Assembly: GCF_000012985.1 (NCBI RefSeq)
Contig: NC_007645.1
Coordinates: 372,001 to 436,000 of the forward strand
Direction: 5' to 3'
Source of the DNA: Hahella chejuensis KCTC 2396
GTDB taxonomy: Bacteria; Pseudomonadota; Gammaproteobacteria; Pseudomonadales; Oleiphilaceae
Length of the DNA stretch: 64,000 bases
The position numbers and the translations under genes were made by a program. Each line of letters opens with the position of its first letter. The stretch's first letter is position 1. The notes beneath the pieces are model-generated. The model saw nothing but the letters and a program-made list of their open reading frames with translations, was not told the DNA's origin and ran no database searches. Positions 34,645 to 42,659 of this stretch are shown in pieces.

Positions 34645-34843
34645 TGTCCGCTTTGATCGCTTTCCGTGCCTCCTCTAACTTTTCCATTATTAGCTCAATA
34701 ACCAAGTCGCACCCTAACTGATATTGTTCGCTTATCGCGTGTCGAGACCTTTCTTTCACTGAAAGTTGCACGAATTCCAATATTTGCTGACTTTCAGCCA
34801 AGCACTCCAAAGCATCAATAATATTTTTCGTCCTGTGTAACAA
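34637..34843 (-). CDS. Small protein downstream of a LexA box, function unknown
   Basis: A 68-residue, mainly helical protein (DALECLAESQQILEFVQL, DLVIELIMEKLEEARKAIKA), with a TTG start preceded by GGGAG. No family is recognised. A near-perfect SOS box lies about 100 bases upstream on this strand. In the P2 relative 186, the SOS-induced antirepressor gene tum lies in the same part of the map (between the replication gene and the portal end). An induction role is therefore plausible, but the protein is half the size of Tum and shows no visible similarity. Confidence 0.6.
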   Translation of the reverse strand: MLHRTKNIIDALECLAESQQILEFVQLSVKERSRHAISEQYQLGCDLVIELIMEKLEEARKAIKADTK

Positions 34844-35178
34844 AACTCGATAACTCCCAAATACTTCCTTTTATGCCTCAGAACCTCTTCTGTCTTTCTG
34901 GCTATAAAAAGATCAGATTTCACATTAAAATTTTCAGGTAACTGTATATAAATACAGTTATTTTTATATCACTTTTTTGTGAGAACGGTGTGTAACGAAT
35001 CTTTGTCAAATCTTTTCCGTTTTGTGAATTGCGTCACATTTTGTTTCTGTTTGCTCATTTACTAAACACAGTAATCAGTTCTACAGAGTTAGGGAGTCGA
35101 GAGACCTTTAAGGTAGAAGGGAGGAGTAGAACGAGAGGCACATAGCGCCTTTCAGCGCCATGCGAAAAGGAGGACAGG
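34844..35178. other. AT-rich regulatory gap containing the LexA box
   Basis: About 335 bp with no supported gene on either strand. It holds the LexA box and the promoter of the 68-residue gene, and is strongly AT-rich around 34900-35070. It separates the 68-residue gene from the end of the two-gene cassette. Confidence 0.5.
34942..34957. promoter_or_regulatory. LexA (SOS) box
   Basis: CTGTATATAAATACAG fits the gammaproteobacterial LexA consensus CTGT-N8-ACAG with an all-A/T centre; it is embedded in a larger 22-bp palindrome with 9-bp arms. The nearest gene in the right orientation is the minus-strand 68-residue ORF. SOS control of prophage induction is known for phage 186. Confidence 0.75.
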
Positions 35179-35979
35179 TTAATCGAGTTTAATGGGGCTT
35201 GAAGGTTTTATCCCCTTTGCTTCTTCAAACCGCTTTTGATACTCAGGAGAGAGCCTAACGTTTACAAACGACATGAACTCATCTATCGACTCCCTGGCGA
35301 TCTCAGCAATATTATGTGAAGGATTATTAAACTCTCTGTTTAATGCGTCTGGACTAAACATTATGGCTATCTCGTGATCATCAGATATAGGGAGATGATA
35401 TTCGATTTCATAAGGTTGCTGAGGGTGGCTCGCAACTATCTGATACCAGGCAAGTTGATTGATGTTTATTATCTTTACATCTTCATCAGACGTGGGGTAC
35501 GTCCAAAAGTGAACCTCTGGATCAATGGGAACTGCATAGTCTCCCCTGTGTGTCCATAAATAAGTGTTCGCCTCTCCCCATATTTCCTTGCTGTGATCCA
35601 GCAGCCATTTTTTCATATCGGATGATAAAAACAGGCTGTCAATATCACGGTTTTGCGGAGTACGCCTCCTCAACTTTATATCTACGGTTAAGCTGCCTAT
35701 TGCTCCCTCGCCGAAAGGCTTATCCCAATATTTCCACCCCCTGCGAAGTAAATTAATAGACATTCCCTTCTTATCGCTCCAAACCTTAAATTCACTATCT
35801 TTATAAATATCCACCTTGAAAGGCGTTCTAAGAACGCTTGTCGTTTTTTCATTAGGCGGACATTTAAACTCTAATATCGTTCCGGATAAGTCAAAACGAA
35901 TGATGGGGGCTGATTTGAAATCAGGCCGTAGCGGGTTTGCTATGGATGCACGAAAGCGCTTAATCCAGCGCATTACCAT
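35179..35979 (-). CDS. Unknown cassette protein B (soluble partner)
   Basis: A 266-residue soluble protein with no recognised family, signal or membrane segment. It is rich in Trp, Tyr and charged residues (RRGWKYWDKPFGEG, TYLWTHRGDYAVPIDPEVHFW) and has a helical C-terminal part (HNIAEIARESIDEFMSFVNV). Its start lies seven bases inside the end of the upstream gene, so the two are co-translated. The pairing of a large membrane-active-looking protein with a soluble second protein resembles effector/immunity or defence pairs, but no direct evidence identifies it. It occupies the position of P2 tin/old. Confidence 0.6.
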   Translation of the reverse strand: MVMRWIKRFRASIANPLRPDFKSAPIIRFDLSGTILEFKCPPNEKTTSVLRTPFKVDIYKDSEFKVWSDKKGMSINLLRRGWKYWDKPFGEGAIGSLTVDIKLRRRTPQNRDIDSLFLSSDMKKWLLDHSKEIWGEANTYLWTHRGDYAVPIDPEVHFWTYPTSDEDVKIININQLAWYQIVASHPQQPYEIEYHLPISDDHEIAIMFSPDALNREFNNPSHNIAEIARESIDEFMSFVNVRLSPEYQKRFEEAKGIKPSSPIKLD

Positions 35980-37346
35980 TTCGGCCTCATCTCACGCATT
36001 AACGCCATGAAGGATTCTTTATATCCTCCTGACTGTTTAATAACTTGAGTATTAAAATCCACGTTGCTCTTTGTCGGATGATAGTGTGGGTTAAGCACTG
36101 TACTTTTTGAGCTATTGGCAATGATGTTTCTTATTTTAGAGGCGCCAAACAAAACGCCGATGGCGGTAACAGTAACGGCGGCGGCGCCTCCAAAAGTTGA
36201 AATTATGGGAGCCCCCATTGCAATTGAGCCTATCTTAAAGCCCGTCCCAAAGGCGGAAGCAGTAAGTCCAAAGCCCCACGCGCCGTCTATTCGCGCCTGA
36301 ACACGAATTTTCTCCGCGACTTCTGCGGGAGCCCCTCCCCACTGCTCTAAAATGCCCGCTGTTTTAAATTGCTCAAGCATTTTAGACCTTACACAAGTCC
36401 AGTCGTCCGTTTGCGTCTTGGTGACGTCTTTCGCCAAAGACATTCCCCGCCTCTGCATTTCCAGCAGCAATGGATTTGCCGCCATTCCAGGCGCACCGAT
36501 AAATACAGTGTGTTTGTCTAATTGTAAATCAGGCGGCAGTTGTCGCAAGGCGGCCAGCATCAACTCCGAGCCGTTCCCGGTAATGGTCCAGTTAATCTCG
36601 CGTCCGATCTTTTGCGCCTTGTAAATCCCTTGAGCGAGCATAGTGGCTGTAAAGTTGGCGGATGTTTGCTTCTGCTCGGGAGTGGTCCATTCCGTGCCGC
36701 CCCGGTACAAAGGCGGCGGGTTATAAGCAATAGTGTAACCATTGCTTTCAAGGGTATCCGTGGAACCGGAATAGGCATCTTCAATAATGGGGGGCATTAT
36801 GTTTGTCGCCGCCTCTTTCAGATTGTCACAATGCCCATTAATAGCCGCATATTTATTAAGTAAGTGGTTTGACGGGGATGGGGACAAATGCCACTGATCC
36901 CTCCTATACCGCACATGGTAAAACCCCGGTTGATGTCCTTCCGCGTGTTCCACTAACTCAACGTCGGTTATGTACACCCCAGGAGAGAGCCCGCCGACGC
37001 TGTCTTGACGGATTACATAGCTGATACGCAGATTTTCCACCAAATCCACATGCTCAAAGGCGTTGCGCTTGTTGGAATAGGATTGAAAACCGCCTGCGCA
37101 TGATCTGAGGCGAGACAGGCGAGACAAGACAAGATTTTCCTTACCTCCCACTGTAAGCAGGTAGGCAAAGCGGCGACCGACTTCCCCGCCAGGAACATAA
37201 ATTTTTCTTCCCGACTCATTTCCTACGCCATCAAACATTAGCATGTAGCCAGAGGCCGCATTTCCATATGATCGTTTAAAGCCGTGGTTTATCAGGCTCG
37301 GTTGGCTCAAGCTTGTGCGAGTAAGTTCGGCGGCGGGCGCATTCAT
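35973..37346 (-). CDS. Unknown cassette protein A, possible hydrolase-like domain plus membrane hairpin
   Basis: A 457-residue protein preceded by AAGGAG. The N-terminal half (1-200) is a beta-rich region with no recognised motif. Residues about 235-310 read NFTATMLAQGIYKAQ, INWTITGNGSELMLAALRQL and HTVFIGAPGMAANPLL, which recall the nucleophile-elbow region of alpha/beta hydrolases; however, a clean G-x-S-x-G is absent. Residues about 360-415 are strongly hydrophobic (FGLTASAFGTGFKIGSIAMG and ISTFGGAAAVTVTAIGVLFG) and could form two membrane helices. No signal peptide. It is first gene of a two-gene operon in the phage accessory slot. It could be a superinfection-exclusion protein, a membrane toxin or a secreted effector. 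Confidence 0.6.
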   Translation of the reverse strand: MNAPAAELTRTSLSQPSLINHGFKRSYGNAASGYMLMFDGVGNESGRKIYVPGGEVGRRFAYLLTVGGKENLVLSRLSRLRSCAGGFQSYSNKRNAFEHVDLVENLRISYVIRQDSVGGLSPGVYITDVELVEHAEGHQPGFYHVRYRRDQWHLSPSPSNHLLNKYAAINGHCDNLKEAATNIMPPIIEDAYSGSTDTLESNGYTIAYNPPPLYRGGTEWTTPEQKQTSANFTATMLAQGIYKAQKIGREINWTITGNGSELMLAALRQLPPDLQLDKHTVFIGAPGMAANPLLLEMQRRGMSLAKDVTKTQTDDWTCVRSKMLEQFKTAGILEQWGGAPAEVAEKIRVQARIDGAWGFGLTASAFGTGFKIGSIAMGAPIISTFGGAAAVTVTAIGVLFGASKIRNIIANSSKSTVLNPHYHPTKSNVDFNTQVIKQSGGYKESFMALMREMRPKW

Positions 37347-37541
37347 ACGGGATAAATCTCCTTATTTAGGGTGTCTCTGAAAGGTAAAACTGGCCGTATA
37401 GTAGCCAAGTCCAGGCAAACGCTGAATCAGCCTAATGGCATAAATTTTTCTGGTCAATTCTACCGAGTGAAACGACGGGAAAGGGCCAGCCAGTAGGTTT
37501 ACCCACTGACTGGAGGATAGGGCTGATATTAAACGGGAAGG

Positions 37542-38120
37542 CTATAGATTAGTGTTATGATGTGCTGGCTCAGATAGTGCGGCGACGGCTCTAATCACCT
37601 CCACCGTGGTGAAGCAATCCGCCACAGCCCGGTGGGCGCCATACACTTCTATCCCCATTTGCGCGGCGGCCTTGGCTAAGCTCTGCCTTCTATAGCCGCC
37701 TCGTTTCGCGTCGGGCTCTTTCCGATATCTGGCGTAAGCATTCATAGCGCATTGCCAGTTTGCTTCAATCATCGGCAATCTGTAGGCGGCGCAGGTCTGC
37801 TTTAATAGCCGACGGTCAAAGTCGGCATTGTAAGCCACCACTGTTCTACCGCCGATCGCTCGCCAAAGTGAAATATACACGTCTGGAAAGTTTGGCTTGT
37901 TCGCCAGTTTTTCGTTGGTAACGCCGTGAATCTCAGCGGCTTCCGGCGGCACTGGATTAAGCGGGCGCACCAACTGGTCAAACAATACATTTCCACGCAT
38001 GTCCATGACGCTGATTTCTATCACTTCCGCCTGATCGTCCAGCCCCGTGGTTTCCGTGTCCAACACCACCACGCGGGAGCTTGTTAGCCATTCTTTAAAA
38101 AGTTCTAATCCGATATTCAT
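37542..38120 (-). CDS. DnaQ-like 3'-5' exonuclease (DEDDh)
   Basis: A 192-residue exonuclease domain protein: motif I VVLDTETTGLD, motif II VVAYNADFDRRLL, motif III GAHRAVADCFTT with the catalytic His, so all DEDDh acidic residues are present. Such enzymes proofread or process DNA ends; phage versions occur next to replication genes. It is the last gene of the early leftward block and starts with AGGAC upstream. Confidence 0.88.
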   Translation of the reverse strand: MNIGLELFKEWLTSSRVVVLDTETTGLDDQAEVIEISVMDMRGNVLFDQLVRPLNPVPPEAAEIHGVTNEKLANKPNFPDVYISLWRAIGGRTVVAYNADFDRRLLKQTCAAYRLPMIEANWQCAMNAYARYRKEPDAKRGGYRRQSLAKAAAQMGIEVYGAHRAVADCFTTVEVIRAVAALSEPAHHNTNL

Positions 38121-38184
38121 TTTTACAGTGTCCTAATAAGCAGAGGGCGAACGGTTGCGGCTCTCTGCTTGTGCTTCCATTTGA

Positions 38185-38352
38185 TTAATTCATATCGCCA
38201 TTATTAACTGGCGAAACGTCGTTGTTTTCGCTTGTCGTCTGCTTTGCTCGTTCGTTCCTGTCTCTTAACCAGCGGCGGCCCTTGCCGCCTTTCACTTGAT
38301 GCTTCAGCCAGGCGATGACGTGGCCGTTGTGTTTGGGGTGTTTGCGTTCCAT
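38185..38352 (-). CDS. Small basic phage protein, unknown
   Basis: A 55-residue protein (MERKHPKHNGHVIAWLKHQV) with strong positive charge in its N-terminal half and Asn-rich end. An in-frame GTG at 38373 is an alternative start, with AGAGGAA between them. It lies between the early unknown genes and the exonuclease in the same direction. No family recognised. Confidence 0.45.
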   Translation of the reverse strand: MERKHPKHNGHVIAWLKHQVKGGKGRRWLRDRNERAKQTTSENNDVSPVNNGDMN

Positions 38353-38389
38353 TGCCGGCGCTTTCCTCTGCACGTTTCACCACGTAGAA

Positions 38390-38524
38390 TCACACTCGGG
38401 CTAACGCATGGGCGCGTAGCGGTGCCGACTTGTCGGCCTGGTGCGGGTTGTCAGGACTAATGCTTGTGCGGCTGACAGCGTCCCGGTCAAGTTCTGCTGT
38501 CAGTGCTCCTTTAAAGTCATTCAT
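38390..38524 (-). CDS. Small ORF translationally coupled to the upstream phage gene
   Basis: A 44-codon frame (MNDFKGALTAELDRDAVSRT...) whose ATG overlaps the stop of the 184-residue gene in an ATGA junction, with GAGGGG about a dozen bases upstream. The overlap and operon position make it credible, though short length and absence of a known family limit confidence. Confidence 0.45.
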   Translation of the reverse strand: MNDFKGALTAELDRDAVSRTSISPDNPHQADKSAPLRAHALARV

Positions 38525-39075
38525 ATCAGCAACCCCTCTATAACCGACTCGTAATAGCTATCCAGCACGCCTCCGGCCAGATCGCTTTGGCTACATACGC
38601 CATGGCTGGCGACAAGTAGCGTTCCCCAGACGGGCTTTAACAGGCTGGCCATGGTCGCCAGTAAAATCTGGTCGCGGCGCTTGGCGTTGAGCAATGCCGC
38701 ATTTAGCGCCGCCGGGGATCTCAAACCGATTTGCTCCAGACGGCTAACGCCCTTGTAGCGTTCTTTCATGGTTTGGATAGCAAAGGCGCTTTCCCCCAGC
38801 AGTTCGACGGCTTGGCTCCAGTAGAAGAAAAAAGCCGGGGTCGCCTGGGGAAGTTCGTGCGGCGCTCTGTAGTGGCGCTTGCCCAGGGTTTCGAGCACGG
38901 CGAGCCGGCCTTTTGTTTTCGCCTCATGCACCCAACAGCGCAGCGCCTGCCGCGAATTAAGGGTTTTCGACATGCCCGGCGCAATCGCCAGGCCGTTGCA
39001 GATCCCCGCCGCCCAGGTTTCCATTGGGCATAAGGGGGCCTCTAAAGTGGGCGCAATCGCCCCTTTATTCATCAT
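38521..39075 (-). CDS. Early phage protein, unknown
   Basis: A 184-residue protein preceded by AAGGAG. Helical, Ala/Leu-rich, with a central segment ATPAFFFYWSQAVELLGESAFA and no membrane-length hydrophobic helix. It follows the candidate replication origin and precedes small early genes and the exonuclease, so it is probably an early-operon gene. Family not recognised. Confidence 0.6.
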   Translation of the reverse strand: MMNKGAIAPTLEAPLCPMETWAAGICNGLAIAPGMSKTLNSRQALRCWVHEAKTKGRLAVLETLGKRHYRAPHELPQATPAFFFYWSQAVELLGESAFAIQTMKERYKGVSRLEQIGLRSPAALNAALLNAKRRDQILLATMASLLKPVWGTLLVASHGVCSQSDLAGGVLDSYYESVIEGLLI

Positions 39076-39140
39076 GGTGTTAACTCCTTTACATTGATTC
39101 CGGGTCAGCCCCGGGCCTGAATCTCCCCCGATAATTGGGT

Positions 39141-39473
39141 GGGGGGTGTCGGGAATTGGTAACTTTGGTAACCAAGTTCCGAAAAAGTAATTTAAACCTA
39201 TGTTTTTAAAGTGTTTTTCAGCCTCCGCGATTTGGTAACTAAAAGGTAACTAGAAGGTAACCTAAAAAGTTACCACGTTGATTTATAACGATTTTCCATT
39301 TTTGAAAAAGGGAACCTGCGAGTAACTTTTCAGAGCTTCAAAAGGTAACCTCGGTTACTAAAAAGTTACCTAAAAGTTACTTTTTTATTTTCTCTATAAG
39401 TCATTGTATTAATTAATAAATTCAGTACTTTTTTAATAGTGGTTACCAAAGTTACCAATTCCCGACACCCCCC
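39141..39473. other. Candidate phage replication origin: 34-bp perfect inverted repeats with GGTAAC iterons
   Basis: Left arm 39141-39174 and right arm 39440-39473 are exact reverse complements over 34 bases. Each arm contains two GGTAAC units nine bases apart. Between the arms are three more direct GGTAAC units at 11-base spacing (39234, 39245, 39256), one at 39344, and opposite-orientation GTTACC-type units at 39269, 39354, 39365 and 39376, set in AT-rich DNA. No ORF is present. The region lies 60 bp beyond the end of the primase-helicase gene. P4-type primase-helicases bind iterons at an origin built like this, so an origin is the best reading; a transcription-control region is an alternative. 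Confidence 0.6.
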
Positions 39474-39497
39474 TGAAAAAACGGGCTTCCCATGCTT

Positions 39498-39524
39498 AAC
39501 GCGCACATAGGCGCACGTATTTAC
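39498..39524. repeat. Operator-like 10-bp repeats at the end of the replication gene
   Basis: Tandem 10-base units CGCACATAGG and CGCACGTATT match the GCACRTA repeats of the early operator region near 42520. They lie between the iteron region and the replication gene stop. Confidence 0.35.
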
Positions 39525-39532
39525 ATATTTAG

Positions 39533-42187
39533 TTAGCGCTTAAAAACCCAACAATGAATGGTCTTTCCGAGCAATTTGCTTTTCACTTTTCGGGTGTCGG
39601 AGTACTTGTAGCGCCGGCTATTCGGCAACAGCTTTTTCAACATCTTAAGGTCCAGGGATCGCTGGCCATGGTTGCGGCACATCTCATCAAAATGGTTCAG
39701 GTTGATAGCGATCCCGCCCGTTCCGACCAGGTGGTTAAGCATCTCCACCATAGCGCTTTGGTGGTACGCCTGCGGGTCCGGTTGCTGGTTCAAGTACTCG
39801 TATGAATCCCAGAACTCCGCCACCGCCGGATGGTCGTCCGCCAGGCGCTCCTGACGACTGAGAGCACGCCCATACAGATAATCGCTCAAACCACTGAAAA
39901 CGCTTTCATTAAGAGTTGGGAAGATATGCCGCAACGCTTTTGCAGCCGCCATTAACTGGGCGTGGTTTTTCACCAAACGCAGCAGGCTGGTTTTAATTTC
40001 CCCGCGGCTGGTGAAGACTTCCTCATAGTGATTAAACTCGTTGAAGAACGTGTTTAGGATCTGCGTTTCATTCTCCAGCGCCTTACGCAGAAAGCCCGCC
40101 ATCTGGTCGACGCCTTGCCGTTCGAACCACTGCGCCAGCTTTCGCGTGCCAGGTGTGTGGTGTTCCGTCGTACAGTGGCAATGGACAATCCGTTGCAGCA
40201 AGGGCGGCGATCCGTCCACCTCGGCATTTTGCGCAAACACCAAGCCGCCTAAAAAGAGCGGTTCTTCCGTGTCGTTGCCGCGCTTGGCGACGCCCAACGT
40301 TCCGACCGCGCGCCCGTTAAAGAAGGGTTTAAACTCGTCGAAATCAAACTGCTTCTTTTTCACGTCCGGCTCGTCGCCCCGGTCGGATTCGATCAACACC
40401 AGGGGCATATTAGAGCTTTGCGTAAATGCGCGCCGGCGTCCGGCGGCCGTTGACTTCATGGCGTCGAATCCTTCGTAGTCGTCGCGGCCCAAGAGTTTCC
40501 AAAGAAACTCAATCAGCGTGGATTTACCGGCGCCCGGATCGCCCGTCAGTTCAAGAAAGGGGAAGCTCTTGTGCTTCGCCCGGATCTGCTGAACGAACAA
40601 CGAGCCCAGCCAGAAGGCCAGCGCCGTTAATCCCTGCCAGGAAAAGGTCGTTATAAAGTTGTCGATCCACTCCGGGTTGAACTCCCCAGGCTGCACCCGA
40701 AAGCCCTTGAAGCTGGTTTTGATGCCGCTCCGCTCCAGTTCAAAATACCCCTCCGCATTCAGTTCCAGTTGTTTGCCTTTGCTGAAAGCAAAGGTCTGGT
40801 AGACGTAGGCTTGGCTGTCGGCGTGGTAACCCACATACGGAATGGATTGAATCTCTTTGACCTTACGGTTTAACCACTGCTCATGCAGCATGGCCATGTC
40901 TTTGGAGCTACCGGAAAACGCGCCATAGCCTTTGGTGATCATCGCCTTATGAAAGCTAGACGGCGTGTCGATGTTGCTCCCGTCCAACTGGATTAACGCA
41001 TCCGCGTTATTGCTGCTGTACTGCACCCGGAACACATAGAATTTTTCGTCCAGGATCTCGTCCCGCTCCGCATAAAGCAGTTCCGGCACAAAGTTACTGA
41101 TCGGGAAGGCTGTGCAGTGCTGGCTAAACGAGTCGTAGCCTTTACCTAGCGTCAATACTGCACCTTCCAGTGCTTCATATAGCTTAGTCACGTCCACTGA
41201 TACGGAATGCAGCCGGTTATCAAAGTCGATAACGAAGTGAGAATGGCTCTTCCACAAATAGTATGCGTACGCCTTCCACATCACGTTTTTCGCCGTGAAC
41301 ATTTTCCCCCGGTACTGCGCTTCCTCCAGAAACGTATTGTGGATCATGTCCAGGCGGTAAAGGTCGTCCCAGTCCTTGCTGGTCCCAGTTAGAGAGATCT
41401 CGACTTTTTCACCCGCCATCTGGAGCTTGGTGTAGTGGGATTTCATGCTCTTGCGGCCCGCTGCGTCATCATCCAACGCCAGCACCCAAGTGATTTTTTT
41501 CCCTAAATAGGGTTTTATCGCCTCGCTTGGGTAGTAGCCGGCGGCCAGGATCGCCACCGCCTTACGCTCGGAGAAGTGCAGCGCCAAGGCGTGGAAGATA
41601 CCTTCCACGATATAAACGCGATCACCTTGTTTAAGCTCCTGGGTCGGAGGCATCCACCACTTGCCCTTAACCGGATCAACCAACACCCATCGCCCATTGA
41701 CGTTATGGCGTTTGCCGCTGAAGTTGATGCGCTGGCCGTCGTCCTTCTGCTTGTCGATCAACCGTTCCCAATAAAGGGTCCGGTCGCTGTTCAGATAGAA
41801 ACGGACCGTATTACACCACTCCTGAGACTTGGGCAGCTTATAGCTGCCTTGCTCATACCAGCCCACCATTTCACTAAGAGGAAAGCGGCGATTGTGCGCC
41901 AGGTAGGCGTCCGCCGTGGCGTTCGGGTTTGCCTCCGTGGTGGGGAAGCGTTCGGAGTAGTTATTGAAAAGTTCCGGGTATATTTCCCGGGTTGTCTCGC
42001 TATAGCCGCAATGTTTTAGCCGGTTACAGCTGACGCGCCAGGGCTCTTTCATGCTGACGAAAAGCTCTTTCTTTCCGCAGTTTGGGCATTTGCCCTGCTG
42101 TAAGTATTCCCCTACACGCTTGAAAGCGAACTGGCCATCGCTGGCCAGCGCCTCCGCTATTTCGTTTCTGTTATCGAAAGTTTGCAT
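39533..42187 (-). CDS. Phage primase-helicase replication protein
   Basis: An 884-residue protein. Near the N-terminus a zinc finger has CPNCGKKELF and a second Cys pair (CNRLKHC). A Toprim domain follows with VYIVEGIFHALAL (catalytic Glu) and VLALDDDAAGRKS (DxD). The C-terminal half is a helicase-like ATPase with Walker A LTGDPGAGKSTLIEF. This combination makes primers and unwinds DNA, as in P4 alpha or T7 gp4, and replaces the rolling-circle nickase A of P2. The ATG at 42187 has TGGGG upstream; a GTG at 42205 overlapping the upstream stop is also possible. It is likely the trans-acting factor for the adjacent origin candidate. Confidence 0.85.
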   Translation of the reverse strand: MQTFDNRNEIAEALASDGQFAFKRVGEYLQQGKCPNCGKKELFVSMKEPWRVSCNRLKHCGYSETTREIYPELFNNYSERFPTTEANPNATADAYLAHNRRFPLSEMVGWYEQGSYKLPKSQEWCNTVRFYLNSDRTLYWERLIDKQKDDGQRINFSGKRHNVNGRWVLVDPVKGKWWMPPTQELKQGDRVYIVEGIFHALALHFSERKAVAILAAGYYPSEAIKPYLGKKITWVLALDDDAAGRKSMKSHYTKLQMAGEKVEISLTGTSKDWDDLYRLDMIHNTFLEEAQYRGKMFTAKNVMWKAYAYYLWKSHSHFVIDFDNRLHSVSVDVTKLYEALEGAVLTLGKGYDSFSQHCTAFPISNFVPELLYAERDEILDEKFYVFRVQYSSNNADALIQLDGSNIDTPSSFHKAMITKGYGAFSGSSKDMAMLHEQWLNRKVKEIQSIPYVGYHADSQAYVYQTFAFSKGKQLELNAEGYFELERSGIKTSFKGFRVQPGEFNPEWIDNFITTFSWQGLTALAFWLGSLFVQQIRAKHKSFPFLELTGDPGAGKSTLIEFLWKLLGRDDYEGFDAMKSTAAGRRRAFTQSSNMPLVLIESDRGDEPDVKKKQFDFDEFKPFFNGRAVGTLGVAKRGNDTEEPLFLGGLVFAQNAEVDGSPPLLQRIVHCHCTTEHHTPGTRKLAQWFERQGVDQMAGFLRKALENETQILNTFFNEFNHYEEVFTSRGEIKTSLLRLVKNHAQLMAAAKALRHIFPTLNESVFSGLSDYLYGRALSRQERLADDHPAVAEFWDSYEYLNQQPDPQAYHQSAMVEMLNHLVGTGGIAINLNHFDEMCRNHGQRSLDLKMLKKLLPNSRRYKYSDTRKVKSKLLGKTIHCWVFKR

Positions 42188-42201
42188 TGATCGCCCCAGA
42201 C

Positions 42202-42399
42202 TCACTTACGTTTTTCGCTTTCTTCGATGCACTCTTGCGCTAAACGAGCCACATTTATTAATACCAACCGCCCAATATGCCTAACGGGTAAATATCCTCT
42301 TGCGATTTGCCCTCTCACCTGGTCTTCGCGAAGTCCTGAGAGCTCAGCAAAAGCTCTTTTGGTCATGAGTGGAGAGGGGAATATGATTTTTTCTTTCAT
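42202..42399 (-). CDS. AlpA/Cox-like helix-turn-helix regulator
   Basis: A 65-residue protein with the AlpA/excisionase HTH: LMTKRAFAELSGLREDQVRGQ followed by GYLPVRHIGRLVLINV. In P2/HP1 phages the gene divergent from the repressor encodes Cox, which is both early repressor and excisionase. AAGGA precedes the start. It is first gene of the leftward early operon, overlapping the replication gene. Confidence 0.85.
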   Translation of the reverse strand: MKEKIIFPSPLMTKRAFAELSGLREDQVRGQIARGYLPVRHIGRLVLINVARLAQECIEESEKRK

Positions 42400-42659
42400 G
42401 CTAAATACATCCTTTATGCCTGTTTTGTGCTTGTATGTGCTTGCACCAGGGCATTATTTACCCTTCGCAATTGGTGTGTCAACGGAAATATGCCTTCAAT
42501 CAGGCATATAATGCCTGTTAATCGGCACATACGAGCACATACAGGCACGTATCAACACATTAGCTATTTTTATTTCATCCTTTTTGTTGCAATTTCTGCC
42601 CCCAAAAGTGTAAAAATGTGCCGATATGAGCACGTATTTGTCGTTACAGAGGGTAAGAA
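42400..42659. promoter_or_regulatory. Lysis-lysogeny switch: divergent early promoter and operator region
   Basis: The 260-bp gap between the Cox-like and repressor genes has four head-to-tail 10-base repeats (ATCGGCACAT ACGAGCACAT and two further units, 42521-42560), another pair in inverse orientation near 42427-42445, a single pair near 42618-42637, and a perfect palindrome CAGGCAT-ATA-ATGCCTG at 42501-42517. A possible repressor-operon promoter is TTGCAA (42587) with TAAAAA (42611). The helical phasing of the 10-base units is what Cox-type proteins use; the palindrome suits a dimeric repressor. Confidence 0.6.

Noticed and set aside
39141-39473. Repeat array considered as CRISPR
   Set aside because: The units are only 6-7 bases, in both orientations and with very short gaps; there are no 25-40 bp repeats with unique spacers and no cas genes.
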